In this document: piece by piece, positions 18,360 to 26,408 of the stretch
Layout: each line of letters opens with the position of its first letter
Numbering within the stretch: position 1 is the first letter of the stretch
Source: Microbulbifer salipaludis
Lineage (GTDB): Bacteria; Pseudomonadota; Gammaproteobacteria; Pseudomonadales; Cellvibrionaceae
DNA: 64,000 nucleotides
Reading direction: 5' to 3'
NCBI RefSeq assembly: GCF_017303155.1
Contig: NZ_JAEKJR010000002.1
Location: 2,108,001 to 2,172,000 of the forward strand
Made by a program: the position numbers and the translations under genes
The notes under the pieces: generated by a model
Database searches by the model: none
Told to the model about the DNA's origin: nothing
The model's input: the letters and a program-made list of their open reading frames with translations, nothing else

Positions 18360-20231
18360 ATGAAATACCTGTTCACAGCCCTACTTCTGACGACCTTCGT
18401 TTATGGATGCGGGGAGAAAGGCTCGCAATCAACGCCGACCGAACCCGAGAGCAGCGCCAGCGACATGTCAGGTGCCAACAAACCAGCATCCGATGAAGTG
18501 GGCGCTAACCCCGAGCCCGCCGATAAAACTAACGCAGCAAACACAACCACCGAGGCAGAGTTCCAACAGCTCAGCAATCAGATGGTAGAGCGCATGTGGC
18601 ACCTGTTTCCCTCTTGGGCCATTAGCAATGGCTATTACGAAGTCGCGGAACGCCTGGAAGCGCCAGACGAAAACTACCGGCGTAAAGTGCTGGCGTTCGC
18701 GCGGGACTACCGCAACCAGTTCTCGCGTTTCAAGCCCGAGTCCCTGAGTGTCAATGCACGCACCGATCTCGCCCTGATCCAGAACTTCCTCGACAAAACC
18801 GTTTGGGATCTAAAAGAGTTCAAATCCCACGAATGGAACCCGGCAAACTACAACGTCTCCCATGGCTTCGCACTGATCCTTAACACAGACTACGCACCAC
18901 TGGACGAAAGACTGCGTGTATTCAGTAACCGCATGCAACTGGTGCCCGCCTACTATACCGCCGCCAAACACGCCCTCACAAAACCCGCCGCCCCCCAGCT
19001 ACTGCTCGCCATACAACAGAATGAGGGCGCGCAGTCTGTATTTGGCGAGGATACAGAGAAAAAACTCGCAGGGAGCGGCCTATCCGACAACGAAAAAGAA
19101 CTCTTTAAAACCCGCCTGACCCGGGTTCGCGAAGCTATTACCGACTACGTCACCCACTTGCAGACGATGCATGCGCAAATGGACAAGGTTGATAGCTTCC
19201 GCGACTACCGCATCGGAGAAAAACTCTACGAAGAAAAATTTGCCTACGACATACAGATCGGGATGAGCGGAAAAGAACTGTATCAACGCGCGCTGCGAGA
19301 AAAAGATCGCCTGCACCTTAAAATGGACGAGCTCGCAGACAAGTTATGGCCGAAGTATTTCAAAGGAGAAAAAAAGCCAGACGACATCCTTGAGAAAATC
19401 GCCAAGGTTCTGGAGAAGCTTTCGGGAACCCATGCCACAAAGGAGGGCTTCAAAGCCGCTATAGAAGCACAAATTCCAGAGCTGGAGCAATTTGTCAACG
19501 AGAAAGACCTGTTGACTCTGGACCCCGAAAAACCGCTGATCGTCCGCACCACACCACCCTACATGCGTGGATTCGCAGTTGCTTCGATCAACGCACCCGG
19601 TCCTTACGATAAAGACGCGAATACTTACTATAACGTCATGCCCGTAGAAGAACTCCCAGACGATCGTGCCGAGAGTTTTCTCCGGGAGTACAACACCTAC
19701 CTGATGCAGATTCTGAATATTCACGAAGCGATTCCCGGGCACTATACCCAGCTGGTTTACGCCAACCGATCACCGAGCCTGATCAAAAACATTCTCGGCA
19801 ACGGCGCCATGATTGAAGGCTGGGCCGTATATACCGAACGCATGATGCTGGAAGCCGGCTACGGCGATTTTTCGCCGGAACTCTGGATGATGTATTACAA
19901 ATGGAACCTGCGTACCGTCGTCAACACGCTCCTCGACTATGCCATCCAGGTCAAAGGCATGACCGAACAGCAGGCCATGGACATGATGATGAAACAGGCC
20001 TTCCAGCAGAAAACCGAAGCCCAAGGAAAGTGGCGCCGCGCCACCCTCAGCCAAGTACAGTTAACCAGCTACTTTGCGGGTTACATGGACATCATGTCCC
20101 TGCGAGATGAGATCAAGAAAATTCGGGGGGACGACTTTGTTCTGAAGCAGTTCCACGAGAAATTTCTTAGCTTTGGAAACTCCCCGGTGCCGGTTATTCG
20201 GGAACTTATGCTGGCGGAGATAAACCAGTAG
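18360..20231 (+). CDS. DUF885 family lipoprotein, putative metal-dependent peptidase (paralogue 1)
   Basis: 623 aa. A signal peptide ends in the lipobox VYGC, followed by a Ser/Asn/Ala-rich linker of about 45 residues. The DUF885 domain carries HEAIPGHYTQL near residue 457, an HExxxGH-type zinc-site motif, and IEGWAVYTERMMLEAGYG about 30 residues later with the second Glu. The family is related to gluzincin-like peptidases, though activity is proven for few members. A second DUF885 lipoprotein lies at 26409 with the same layout but distinct sequence. It stands alone: upstream is divergent phhB, downstream the cassette cluster. Confidence 0.85.
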   Translation: MKYLFTALLLTTFVYGCGEKGSQSTPTEPESSASDMSGANKPASDEVGANPEPADKTNAANTTTEAEFQQLSNQMVERMWHLFPSWAISNGYYEVAERLEAPDENYRRKVLAFARDYRNQFSRFKPESLSVNARTDLALIQNFLDKTVWDLKEFKSHEWNPANYNVSHGFALILNTDYAPLDERLRVFSNRMQLVPAYYTAAKHALTKPAAPQLLLAIQQNEGAQSVFGEDTEKKLAGSGLSDNEKELFKTRLTRVREAITDYVTHLQTMHAQMDKVDSFRDYRIGEKLYEEKFAYDIQIGMSGKELYQRALREKDRLHLKMDELADKLWPKYFKGEKKPDDILEKIAKVLEKLSGTHATKEGFKAAIEAQIPELEQFVNEKDLLTLDPEKPLIVRTTPPYMRGFAVASINAPGPYDKDANTYYNVMPVEELPDDRAESFLREYNTYLMQILNIHEAIPGHYTQLVYANRSPSLIKNILGNGAMIEGWAVYTERMMLEAGYGDFSPELWMMYYKWNLRTVVNTLLDYAIQVKGMTEQQAMDMMMKQAFQQKTEAQGKWRRATLSQVQLTSYFAGYMDIMSLRDEIKKIRGDDFVLKQFHEKFLSFGNSPVPVIRELMLAEINQ

Positions 20232-20284
20232 ATTTTACAATTTAGCAGATCCCAATAATCCGAAACGAAACCTCGCCCGCTATT

Positions 20285-20355
20285 GCTAAACATTCAAGAT
20301 CAATTAAGTGCAAGAGCGGGTTAGGTTCCGAACAAACTGCTTGCGATTGTTATGT
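20285..20355 (-). repeat. Degenerate attC site, end of cassette 4
   Basis: Bounded by ACATAAC (minus strand, at 20349-20355) and GTTTAGC (20285-20291). The arms AACAATCGCAAG and CTTGAATGTTT pair only partly. The site is shorter than the other three and may be decayed. Confidence 0.45.
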
Positions 20356-20377
20356 GGCATCACCGAGCCGAGAACCA

Positions 20378-20611
20378 CTATTGGCTGCTGGCTCGTGTAC
20401 TCTTCACGCCGAAAATCCATATTATTGAAAATATGATATTGATAAATATAACTTTGACCAAGAACTCTGGCGATGGCGAGTGCCGGCTAAAGGCTGAAAG
20501 TGCGTAGAATACAAAGAAGTTCATGCCGGAGGTAAACGCAAACATTAGCAGGGTAATCTTGATCGGATAATTACAAGCCAACTCTAAAAAGTCTTTTCGA
20601 TAGGATTTCAT
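20378..20611 (-). CDS. Cassette 4: small two-span membrane protein
   Basis: 77 aa. Two hydrophobic segments are visible (IKITLLMFAFTSGMNFFVFYA and VKVIFINIIFSIIWIFGV) around a short charged loop. No family is recognised. The start lies only 10 nt inside the cassette boundary, so it depends on a promoter in an upstream cassette or beyond. A promoterless small membrane protein is typical cassette cargo. Confidence 0.6.
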   Translation of the reverse strand: MKSYRKDFLELACNYPIKITLLMFAFTSGMNFFVFYALSAFSRHSPSPEFLVKVIFINIIFSIIWIFGVKSTRASSQ

Positions 20612-20620
20612 TATTTACTC

Positions 20621-20739
20621 ACATAACGCCTTGCTCACCTGCACATACTGCGGAGAGCGTTTTTGTGTAAAATGGAGCGCAGCGACAGACACAAAAACGA
20701 GCCTAGCGGTATGTGTCAGCGTGCAGCAACTTGTTAGCT
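20621..20739 (-). repeat. attC site of cassette 3
   Basis: 119 bp. Core sites are AGCTAAC (minus strand, 20733-20739) and GTTATGT (20621-20627). The stem is long: CGTTTTTGTGT near 20659 pairs with ACACAAAAACG near 20689, around a short loop. The stop codon of the cassette 3 gene lies in the first core site. Confidence 0.8.
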
Positions 20740-21234
20740 TTTTTTGGCGCTCACAAATTCCATTAGCTCCGCGTACCCATTAAGCATATTTGAGCACCAG
20801 ATTCTGCCTATACCCTCAACGACGATATAATCAGCCTGCATTAACCACGAATATCCAACTTTGGAAAGATTGCCCCATTGCACAGTTCGATTACCGCAAA
20901 TCGGACTTCGGTAGTAAATGTATTCATCATCGTACTTAAACGAAACCAAAAACGCTTGATACGGGAAAAAAATTGCGGCAGCTAAAAATCCACCTCCAAC
21001 AAGCCCTGCAGCCAACTCCTGCCCCTCATAAGATTGACTCATCGCGTAAAGGATAAATACAGCAAATGGAATTAATGCAGCCGAGAATATTTTGAAAGGT
21101 TTTGAGTACGCTACAGTTCTTACTCCACCCTCTACCTCCGCAGAATATTTTGTGTATCTGACAAGAAAATAAACGGCTAAGCCACCAATAAGACCACTGA
21201 TCAAAGGCCGTGCCCAATTTAATATTTCTTCCAT
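20734..21234 (-). CDS. Cassette 3: hypothetical membrane protein
   Basis: 166 aa. Membrane segments lie near residues 10-28 (LISGLIGGLAVYFLVRY), 45-65 (IFSAALIPFAVFILYAM) and 74-95 (ELAAGLVGGGFLAAAIFFPYQ). The last 65 residues (YRSPICGNRTVQWGNLSKVGYSWLM, then VVEGIGRIWCSNMLNGYAELM) resemble PH-like small-molecule or membrane-associated domains found after membrane segments in uncharacterised cassette proteins, but I cannot name a family. The gene fills its cassette from just after one core site to inside the next. Confidence 0.65.
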   Translation of the reverse strand: MEEILNWARPLISGLIGGLAVYFLVRYTKYSAEVEGGVRTVAYSKPFKIFSAALIPFAVFILYAMSQSYEGQELAAGLVGGGFLAAAIFFPYQAFLVSFKYDDEYIYYRSPICGNRTVQWGNLSKVGYSWLMQADYIVVEGIGRIWCSNMLNGYAELMEFVSAKKS

Positions 21235-21247
21235 AAATCCTCGAGAA

Positions 21248-21368
21248 AGCTAACGCCTGGATAAGGCGCGACGCACCGGCGCGCCACTTTTGTGTTAATT
21301 TGCGAGCCTGCGAGCAACACAAAAGTGAAGCAAAGGTTTAGGCGTCGCCCTTCATTCATTTGTTATGG
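21248..21368 (-). repeat. attC site of cassette 2
   Basis: 121 bp. Core sites are CCATAAC (minus strand, 21362-21368) and GTTAGCT (21248-21254). Inner arms CACTTTTGTGTT and AACACAAAAGTG pair perfectly, with the loop between them near 21303-21313. The outer arms pair with mismatches, as attC sites do. Confidence 0.85.
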
Positions 21369-21377
21369 CTGCCGACC

Positions 21378-21881
21378 TCAATGCAGGCTCACTACTCTGG
21401 ATATTTCCCACTGCTCCTGACTTTTCTTCCAAATCAAGATAAATCTAGCCGGATTAGTTATCTTTGTTGGATCACTTTTTAAGCGAAAGCTGTGGAGGCC
21501 CATCTGAATGGCACCGAAATTCTTGATCTCATAGACTTCTATGCTGCCCGGGACCAACACTCTTTCGACTTTCCCACAGATATTGTTTTTAATCCCATCA
21601 ATCACTTGCTTCTTAGAGTCAATTAAGCCGCCCTGATCATGATAGAACTCTATATCTTCTGCGTAAAATTCAGAGATTAAATCTACGTTTTCGCCGCATG
21701 AGTTGTATTCAGAAAAGTGCTTTTTATCCAAATCTACAATCTTGTTATAGAGCTCTTCGTTTGCAGGGGAATACTGGTATTGGAATTCATTAGTTTCTGA
21801 ATATGCCCCACTAACGCAACCCAGAGAAATTCCTACCCCAAGAATTACGTTCCCGAAGTTCCTAAGCAGTTCCGATTTCAT
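21378..21881 (-). CDS. Cassette 2: exported NTF2/SnoaL-like protein (DUF4440-type)
   Basis: 167 aa from the ATG at 21881, chosen because GAGGAAAGGG lies just upstream; a longer reading would run into the neighbouring attC. A hydrophobic N-terminus ends near SLGCVSGAYS, either a lipobox or a signal-peptidase site. The body (NKIVDLDKKHFSEYN, LISEFYAEDIEFYHDQGGL, FGAIQMGLHSF, WKKSQEQWEISRVVSLH) has the cone-fold pattern of the NTF2-like superfamily, where a pocket binds or converts a small molecule. No specific substrate can be assigned. It is an integron cassette gene. Confidence 0.7.
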   Translation of the reverse strand: MKSELLRNFGNVILGVGISLGCVSGAYSETNEFQYQYSPANEELYNKIVDLDKKHFSEYNSCGENVDLISEFYAEDIEFYHDQGGLIDSKKQVIDGIKNNICGKVERVLVPGSIEVYEIKNFGAIQMGLHSFRLKSDPTKITNPARFILIWKKSQEQWEISRVVSLH

Positions 21882-21918
21882 ATCCCTTTCCTCTTCTCTT
21901 GCTTTGATTGATTGCAGT

Positions 21919-22062
21919 CCATAACGCCGCCAGCAGGGGCAGCTTACTTTATGCGCGTTTTGCGCAAAAATGGGAGCGAAGCGACCTGCGCAAAATGTGC
22001 ATAAGGTAAGCTGTCCCGCGGAGGGCCGAAGGCCCGTAGCATACTGCCTGGCATTGTTATAC
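21919..22062 (-). repeat. attC site of cassette 1
   Basis: 144 bp. Core sites are GTATAAC (minus strand, 22056-22062) and GTTATGG (21919-21925). Outer arms AACAATGCCAGGCAG and CTGCTGGCGGCGTT pair except for a few mismatches and one extra base, the extrahelical-base pattern used by integron integrases to choose a strand. A long inner stem (CAGCTTAC / GTAAGCTG and TTTTGCGC / GCGCAAAA) follows. Confidence 0.88.
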
Positions 22063-22428
22063 CTGCCTCGGCGCGATGCATTCAACGACTAAACGATCAA
22101 ACACTAGAGCAAGAACACCCACTGTTTTAACACTTGGATCATATACTTCTGTGCTTTCTACACTTACGCTATTTTCGTGCATTTCTAAAGTAACTCCGAT
22201 CATTTCAGTTGAAAAGTGGTATCCATTCCCTAATTTCTTCACCATAAAGAACTTTGAAAAATCTTCAGCTTTACGATCTATGCAGCTAGAATCAAAATTT
22301 CCACCGTCATTGTGGTGATATTCAAATTTTTTACTTTCTTTGACTATCTCATCTTCCGTATAGAGGCTTCCACAAGAAGTATTGATCGATACCACGAGAC
22401 TGAAAATGATCGGTGTGATTTTTTTCAT
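22057..22428 (-). CDS. Cassette 1: hypothetical lipoprotein
   Basis: 123 aa. A short signal peptide (MKKITPIIFSLVVSINTSCG) ends in a lipobox-like TSC. The rest contains DSSCIDRKAEDFSKFFMVKKLG and a beta-rich C-terminus with VVECIAPRQV at the end. No family is recognised. The TAA stop lies within the first core site of its attC, and the start is about 20 nt inside the upstream junction at 22448-22454. AT-rich codon use unlike the flanking genes. Confidence 0.6.
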   Translation of the reverse strand: MKKITPIIFSLVVSINTSCGSLYTEDEIVKESKKFEYHHNDGGNFDSSCIDRKAEDFSKFFMVKKLGNGYHFSTEMIGVTLEMHENSVSVESTEVYDPSVKTVGVLALVFDRLVVECIAPRQV

Positions 22429-22454
22429 TTGTATTTTTACTTTTCAGGTATAAC

Positions 22455-22764
22455 AGTTTTATTCATACGCCAAAGGCTTGTGTTCATTTGGCTTTTGTTC
22501 ACCGACACTATTATCCACACAGCGCAGAATATCTATATAAATCAAAAGCTTAAGCCGAAAAATTTACCTCAACCTCAAAAAAAAGAAGCCTATAGCTTTT
22601 GTTCTTCTTTTTTAAATGGCTCCATTGTTCTTCCGAAGCCTTTGGAAATCAGTAACTTAGCTTATCCTGCTCCGTGCACACAAGCCATTGGCTGCTGAAC
22701 AGCGGACTTTTTTATGTAATATGCTCAATTCGATAAAGTGAGAGCAACTTTGTCTCTCTTCCGA
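22455..22764. other. AT-rich non-coding stretch between cassette cluster and fumarase
   Basis: About 310 bp with no convincing gene. The plus-strand frame that crosses it (22312-22698) is low-complexity and overlaps cassette 1 antisense, so I do not call it. This is where an attI site or an integrase remnant would be expected for the minus-strand cassettes; I see neither, though the sequence keeps the AT-rich character of the cassettes. Confidence 0.5.
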
Positions 22765-22816
22765 CGGATACAAAAAAGGCCAGGCTCAAAATTGAGGCTG
22801 GCCTTTTTTGTATCCG
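22765..22816 (-). terminator. Strong terminator of class I fumarase
   Basis: A 19-bp perfect outer stem (CGGATACAAAAAAGGCCAG and its complement) that nearly continues through the inside with one mismatch. On the minus strand it provides the stem plus T-run after the fumarase stop; on the plus strand it is symmetric and so bidirectional. Confidence 0.92.
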
Positions 22817-22832
22817 TAAAGAGAACTCGGTC

Positions 22833-24341
22833 TTACACCGCACCCTCTTCGATCTTGTGCTTCCAGATTACCGGGCCGGTGTTATGCACCGATTCGCCGT
22901 TGCTGTCCACGGCGACGGTGACCGGCATGTCTTCCACCTCAAATTCGTAGATGGCTTCCATACCCAGCTCCGGGAAGGCGATGACCTTGGCATCCTTGAT
23001 GGCCTGGGCCACCAAATACGCAGCACCACCAACGGCCATCAGGTACACGGCTTTATTGTCACGGATCGCTTCAATGGCGGCGGGGCCGCGCTCGGCTTTA
23101 CCGATCATGCCCAGCAGGCCGGTTTCTTCCAGCATGGTGCGGGTGAACTTGTCCATACGGGTTGCGGTGGTGGGACCTGCAGGGCCGACCACTTCTTCAC
23201 GCACCGGATCCACCGGGCCCACGTAATAGATGAAGCGGCCAGTCAGATCTACCGGCAGTTTCTCGCCACTGGCCAAGATATCCACCATCTTCTTGTGCGC
23301 GGCATCGCGGCCGGTGAGCATCTTACCGTTCAGCAGCAGGGTGTCTCCGGGCTGCCAGCTCAGCACGTCTTCTGCGGTCACTTCGTCCAGATTTACACGA
23401 CGGGTGTTGCCGCCCGCTTCGCGAGTGATTTCCGGCCAGTCTTCCAGCTTCGGTGGAGTCTGGCGCGCAGCGCCGGAACCGTCGAGGGTGAAGTGGGTGT
23501 GGCGGGTGGCCGCGCAGTTGGGGATGATCGCCACCGCCTTGTTGGCGGCGTGGGTGGGGAAGTCTTTGACTTTCACATCCAGCACGGTGGTGAGACCGCC
23601 CAGGCCCTGGGCGCCGATGCCCAGCTTGTTGACCTTGTCGAACAGTTCCAGACGCAACTCTTCGGCACGGTTGGACGCACCGCGCTCCTGCAGCTCCTGG
23701 ATATCGATCGGGTCCAGCAGGGACTCCTTCGCCAGCAACATGGCCTTCTCGGCAGTACCGCCAACGCCGATGCCGAGCATACCCGGTGGGCACCAGCCAG
23801 CGCCCATCTTCGGCACCATGTCCAGTACCCAGTCCACCACCGAATCGGATGGGTTCAGCATGGCAAACTTGCTTTTGGCTTCACTGCCGCCGCCTTTTGC
23901 TGCCACATACACGTCGACGTTGTCGCCGGGTACGATTTCGTAATGGATGACCGCCGGGGTGTTGTCGCCGGTGTTCTTGCGGGCGCCATCCGGGTCTTCC
24001 AGGATAGAGGCACGCAGCACGTTGTCCGGGTTGTTGTAGGCGCGACGTACACCTTCGTTGACCATGTCGGTCACGCTCATTTCCGCATCCCACTGCACAT
24101 TCATGCCCACCTTGAGCTTGACGGTCACGATGCCGGTGTCCTGGCAAATGGGGCGGTGGCCCTGGGCACACATGCGGGAGTTGATCAGGATCTGGGCCAT
24201 GGCGTCTTTCGCCGCCGGGTTGGCTTCCTTCTCGTACGCCTTGTTGAGGGCCTGGATAAAATCTTGCGGGTGATAGTAGGAAATGAACTGCAGCGCGTCG
24301 GCCACGCTGTCGATCAGGTCGTCCTGGCGGATAATCGTCAT
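22833..24341 (-). CDS. fumA: Class I (iron-sulfur) fumarate hydratase
   Basis: 502 aa, usual for FumA/FumB. It hydrates fumarate to malate in the TCA cycle using a [4Fe-4S] cluster. The N-terminal alpha domain has MCAQGHRPICQDTGIVTVK with cluster Cys, GAGWCPPGMLGIGVGG and IPNCAATRHTHF; the C-terminal beta domain has YYVGPVDPVREEVVGPAGPTTATRMD. The gene is monocistronic with a strong terminator. A partial Fur-box match lies 127 bp upstream (24468-24486), which would fit iron control of an iron-sulfur enzyme. Confidence 0.95.
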   Translation of the reverse strand: MTIIRQDDLIDSVADALQFISYYHPQDFIQALNKAYEKEANPAAKDAMAQILINSRMCAQGHRPICQDTGIVTVKLKVGMNVQWDAEMSVTDMVNEGVRRAYNNPDNVLRASILEDPDGARKNTGDNTPAVIHYEIVPGDNVDVYVAAKGGGSEAKSKFAMLNPSDSVVDWVLDMVPKMGAGWCPPGMLGIGVGGTAEKAMLLAKESLLDPIDIQELQERGASNRAEELRLELFDKVNKLGIGAQGLGGLTTVLDVKVKDFPTHAANKAVAIIPNCAATRHTHFTLDGSGAARQTPPKLEDWPEITREAGGNTRRVNLDEVTAEDVLSWQPGDTLLLNGKMLTGRDAAHKKMVDILASGEKLPVDLTGRFIYYVGPVDPVREEVVGPAGPTTATRMDKFTRTMLEETGLLGMIGKAERGPAAIEAIRDNKAVYLMAVGGAAYLVAQAIKDAKVIAFPELGMEAIYEFEVEDMPVTVAVDSNGESVHNTGPVIWKHKIEEGAV

Positions 24342-24467
24342 TGCCGGCTCCGGTTGTCTCTCGTCTCGAAGGCGGCGATTTTACACGAATTGGCCGACAG
24401 TGTTGGACTGGGGTTATGGAGCGTGTGAAGGGATGTAAAAGAATCGATCTGCACAGGCAGCGCAGAT

Positions 24468-24486
24468 GAAAATGAGAATTATTGGC
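24468..24486. promoter_or_regulatory. Possible Fur box upstream of fumarase
   Basis: GAAAATGAGAATTATTGGC matches 14 of 19 positions of the GATAATGATAATCATTATC consensus by eye. It lies 127 bp before the fumarase start, in the intergenic region. Weaker than the site near sodB. Confidence 0.4.
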
Positions 24487-24560
24487 GAAATTTGTTTTGC
24501 GCTTGAACAGGTTCCGGGGCCAAGTAGCCCCGAAACCCTGCTCGAGCATCCTACCCCGTA

Positions 24561-25307
24561 TTAGGGGGTAGATGCCGTAGTCGAGCTTGACTGCAGGCTG
24601 CGAATCGCGTCGCGCAGCTGTACCAGATCCTTGTTCACGGTGCGACGGTAGCTATCGATAGACTGGACCGCTTCCTCATTGGCACCCACACGGGCAGTCA
24701 GGTCTGCGCGCACGGACGACAGCTGGCGCTCCAGGCTCGCTACCTTGTCTTTGGTTTCACGAGAGGCGCTCACCGTGGACTCTTTCAGCTTGGCGATATC
24801 ACTCTCAAGCGCGGCCACTTTTTTCAGGCTGCTTTCGAAGCTCCTGATCTTGCTGGAAAGCGCCGCCACGTCTTTTTTGGCCGCGTCTGCGGTCGCCTTG
24901 TTGGCGGCAATGCTCTTGCGGTTGGTATCGTAGGAAACGCCCCACAGCTTGCGGATCTCAGAGGCATTCTCTTTCACCTTGGCATTCAGCACTTCAACCG
25001 AGGCCGCGGATTCTTCACCAGACATCTCGAAGCGCTTCTCCAGCTGCACGATACGCGCTTCCGCATCCACTAGCTGTGCACGCGTGTCCTGCCACTGGGT
25101 GTACAGGAAGCCGGCGCCGCCCACACCCGCGAGGCCCAGCAGAAGCGCCACAATCGCGAGGAAAGAAGAGCCACCACTGGAGGATGACTCGGCAGCCGGA
25201 GGGGGCGGCGGGGCATGACGTGGCCGGCCAGCCGCCGGGCTATTGGCGATCTGAGGGTCCATAGAAGATGCGCTGCTGCCATCGAATGTGGGCTCTCTGC
25301 GTTGCAT
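24561..25307 (-). CDS. Hypothetical inner-membrane coiled-coil protein
   Basis: 248 aa from the ATG at 25307, with AGGAC upstream. A hydrophilic Pro-rich N-terminus of about 40 residues is followed by one membrane span (SFLAIVALLLGLAGVGGAGFL). From about residue 65 to 235 the sequence is heptad-rich coiled coil (LVDAEARIVQLEKRFEM, VEVLNAKVKENASEIRKL, VAALESDIAKLKEST, VASLERQLSSVRADL). The likely topology is N-terminus inside and the coil in the periplasm. I do not recognise a family. It is divergent from sodB across a 320-bp region with a good Fur box. Confidence 0.7.
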   Translation of the reverse strand: MQRREPTFDGSSASSMDPQIANSPAAGRPRHAPPPPPAAESSSSGGSSFLAIVALLLGLAGVGGAGFLYTQWQDTRAQLVDAEARIVQLEKRFEMSGEESAASVEVLNAKVKENASEIRKLWGVSYDTNRKSIAANKATADAAKKDVAALSSKIRSFESSLKKVAALESDIAKLKESTVSASRETKDKVASLERQLSSVRADLTARVGANEEAVQSIDSYRRTVNKDLVQLRDAIRSLQSSSTTASTP

Positions 25308-25627
25308 GATGTCGTCCTGCGTTGGGATGCGGCCAGTTCGGGCCGGCAATCGGTAGAAATAGGCGGCAGTTATACCAAAAATTGACGAAAAAGTAACCGG
25401 TTACTGTTATCAGAATAGGACAACGGAACTCCGGGAACATTCAGTTATTGATAATCATTCTCGAAATTAACCGCAAATCACAGCACCTTTTGCCTCTATG
25501 GGGGCGTTTCCGCGCATTCCAACGGCTTAATAATGACACCAAGCGGGTGTAGAATGCCTGCCACCAATAACAGACCTACTACCGTACTTGGGTCGGTACA
25601 GGTCCCGGACAAAGGAAGGAATATTAC
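25308..25627. other. Divergent promoter region of coiled-coil gene and sodB
   Basis: 320 bp without a gene. It contains the Fur-box match at 25444-25462. The sodB ribosome-binding site AAGGAAGG lies at 25612-25619. I see no other site with confidence. Confidence 0.5.
25444..25462. promoter_or_regulatory. Fur box upstream of sodB
   Basis: GTTATTGATAATCATTCTC matches 16 of 19 positions of the GATAATGATAATCATTATC consensus, with the central TGATAATCATT intact. It lies 166 bp before the sodB start and 137 bp before the divergent coiled-coil gene, so either could be the target. Confidence 0.6.
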
Positions 25628-26209
25628 ATGGCACACGTTCTCCCCGAACTTCCCTATGCTATGGACGCGCTGCAGCCGCACATCTCTCAGGAGACCCTGG
25701 AATTCCACTACGGCAAACACCACAAAACCTACGTGGACAAGCTCAACGGTCTGCTGGACGGCACCCCGGACGCCGACAAGTCTTTGGAAGACGTCATCAA
25801 ATCTTCCTCTGGTGGCGTATTCAACAACGCCGCGCAGATCTGGAACCACACCTTCTACTGGAACAGCCTGAGCCCCAACGGCGGCGGTGCTGCTACTGGC
25901 GCAGTGGCGGAAGCCATCAACGCAGCCTTCGGTTCCTTCGACAAGTTCAAAGAAGAGTTCACCGCAAGCGCCGTGAACAACTTCGGCTCCGGCTGGACCT
26001 GGCTGGTGAAGAAGTCCGACGGCTCTGTTGCCATCGTGAACACCTCCAACGCCGAAACCCCGCTGACCGACGGCAGCGTGACTCCCCTGCTGACTTGCGA
26101 CGTATGGGAACACGCCTACTATATTGACTACCGCAATGCGCGTCCGAAGTACATGGAAGCGTTCTGGGCACTGGTAAACTGGGACTTCGCGAACCAGAAC
26201 TTCGCCTGA
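25628..26209 (+). CDS. sodB: Iron superoxide dismutase
   Basis: 193 aa. Metal ligands are His27, His74 (WNHTFYWN), Asp158 and His162 ([11 protein letters not shown]). Gln70 in NAAQIWNH, two turns before the second His, is the position that marks the iron type; manganese types usually have Gln elsewhere. It turns superoxide into oxygen and peroxide in the cytosol. The start follows AAGGAAGG. A Fur box lies upstream and a terminator directly downstream. A periplasmic Cu-Zn enzyme (sodC) is encoded 9 kb away. Confidence 0.97.
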   Translation: MAHVLPELPYAMDALQPHISQETLEFHYGKHHKTYVDKLNGLLDGTPDADKSLEDVIKSSSGGVFNNAAQIWNHTFYWNSLSPNGGGAATGAVAEAINAAFGSFDKFKEEFTASAVNNFGSGWTWLVKKSDGSVAIVNTSNAETPLTDGSVTPLLTCDVWEHAYYIDYRNARPKYMEAFWALVNWDFANQNFA

Positions 26210-26234
26210 TCCCGGATACTCTCCGGTGATACCG

Positions 26235-26262
26235 AAAGCGGGCCCCTGAGGCCCGCTTTTTT
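26235..26262 (+). terminator. Intrinsic terminator of sodB
   Basis: Stem AAAGCGGGC / GCCCGCTTT with a 7-nt loop and six T, 25 bp after the stop. Confidence 0.92.
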
Positions 26263-26408
26263 ATGCGCACGCAAAACCACCTCCCCACCCTTTGCGTACA
26301 AATGCGTACAAGAAGTGACCGACGGCTCATGAAATTTGCAACCAACGCCGCTTATGGTTACAACACTGAACCCTCAAACCCTTTATTCACTGACGTTGAG
26401 ATAACACC

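Larger units (their letters stand above)
20285..22454 (-). mobile_element. Integron cassette cluster lacking integrase (CALIN), four cassettes
   Basis: Four small minus-strand genes each followed by a 70-145 bp imperfect palindrome bounded by TAAC / GTTA core sites, the layout of integron gene cassettes. Three attC-like sites are clear (21919-22062, 21248-21368, 20621-20739) and one is degenerate (20285-20355). In two of them the gene stop codon lies inside the first core site. The left junction is a GTTATAC copy at 22448-22454. Base composition is AT-rich against GC-rich neighbours. No integrase or recognisable attI is in the window, so cassettes were probably inserted by an integrase acting in trans or since lost. 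Confidence 0.82.

Noticed and set aside
22312..22698. 128-residue plus-strand frame at the left end of the cassette cluster
   Set aside because: Overlaps cassette 1 antisense, low complexity and lacks a ribosome-binding site.
22857..24428. Long plus-strand frame opposite the fumarase gene
   Set aside because: Antisense shadow of a recognised class I fumarase; composition only.
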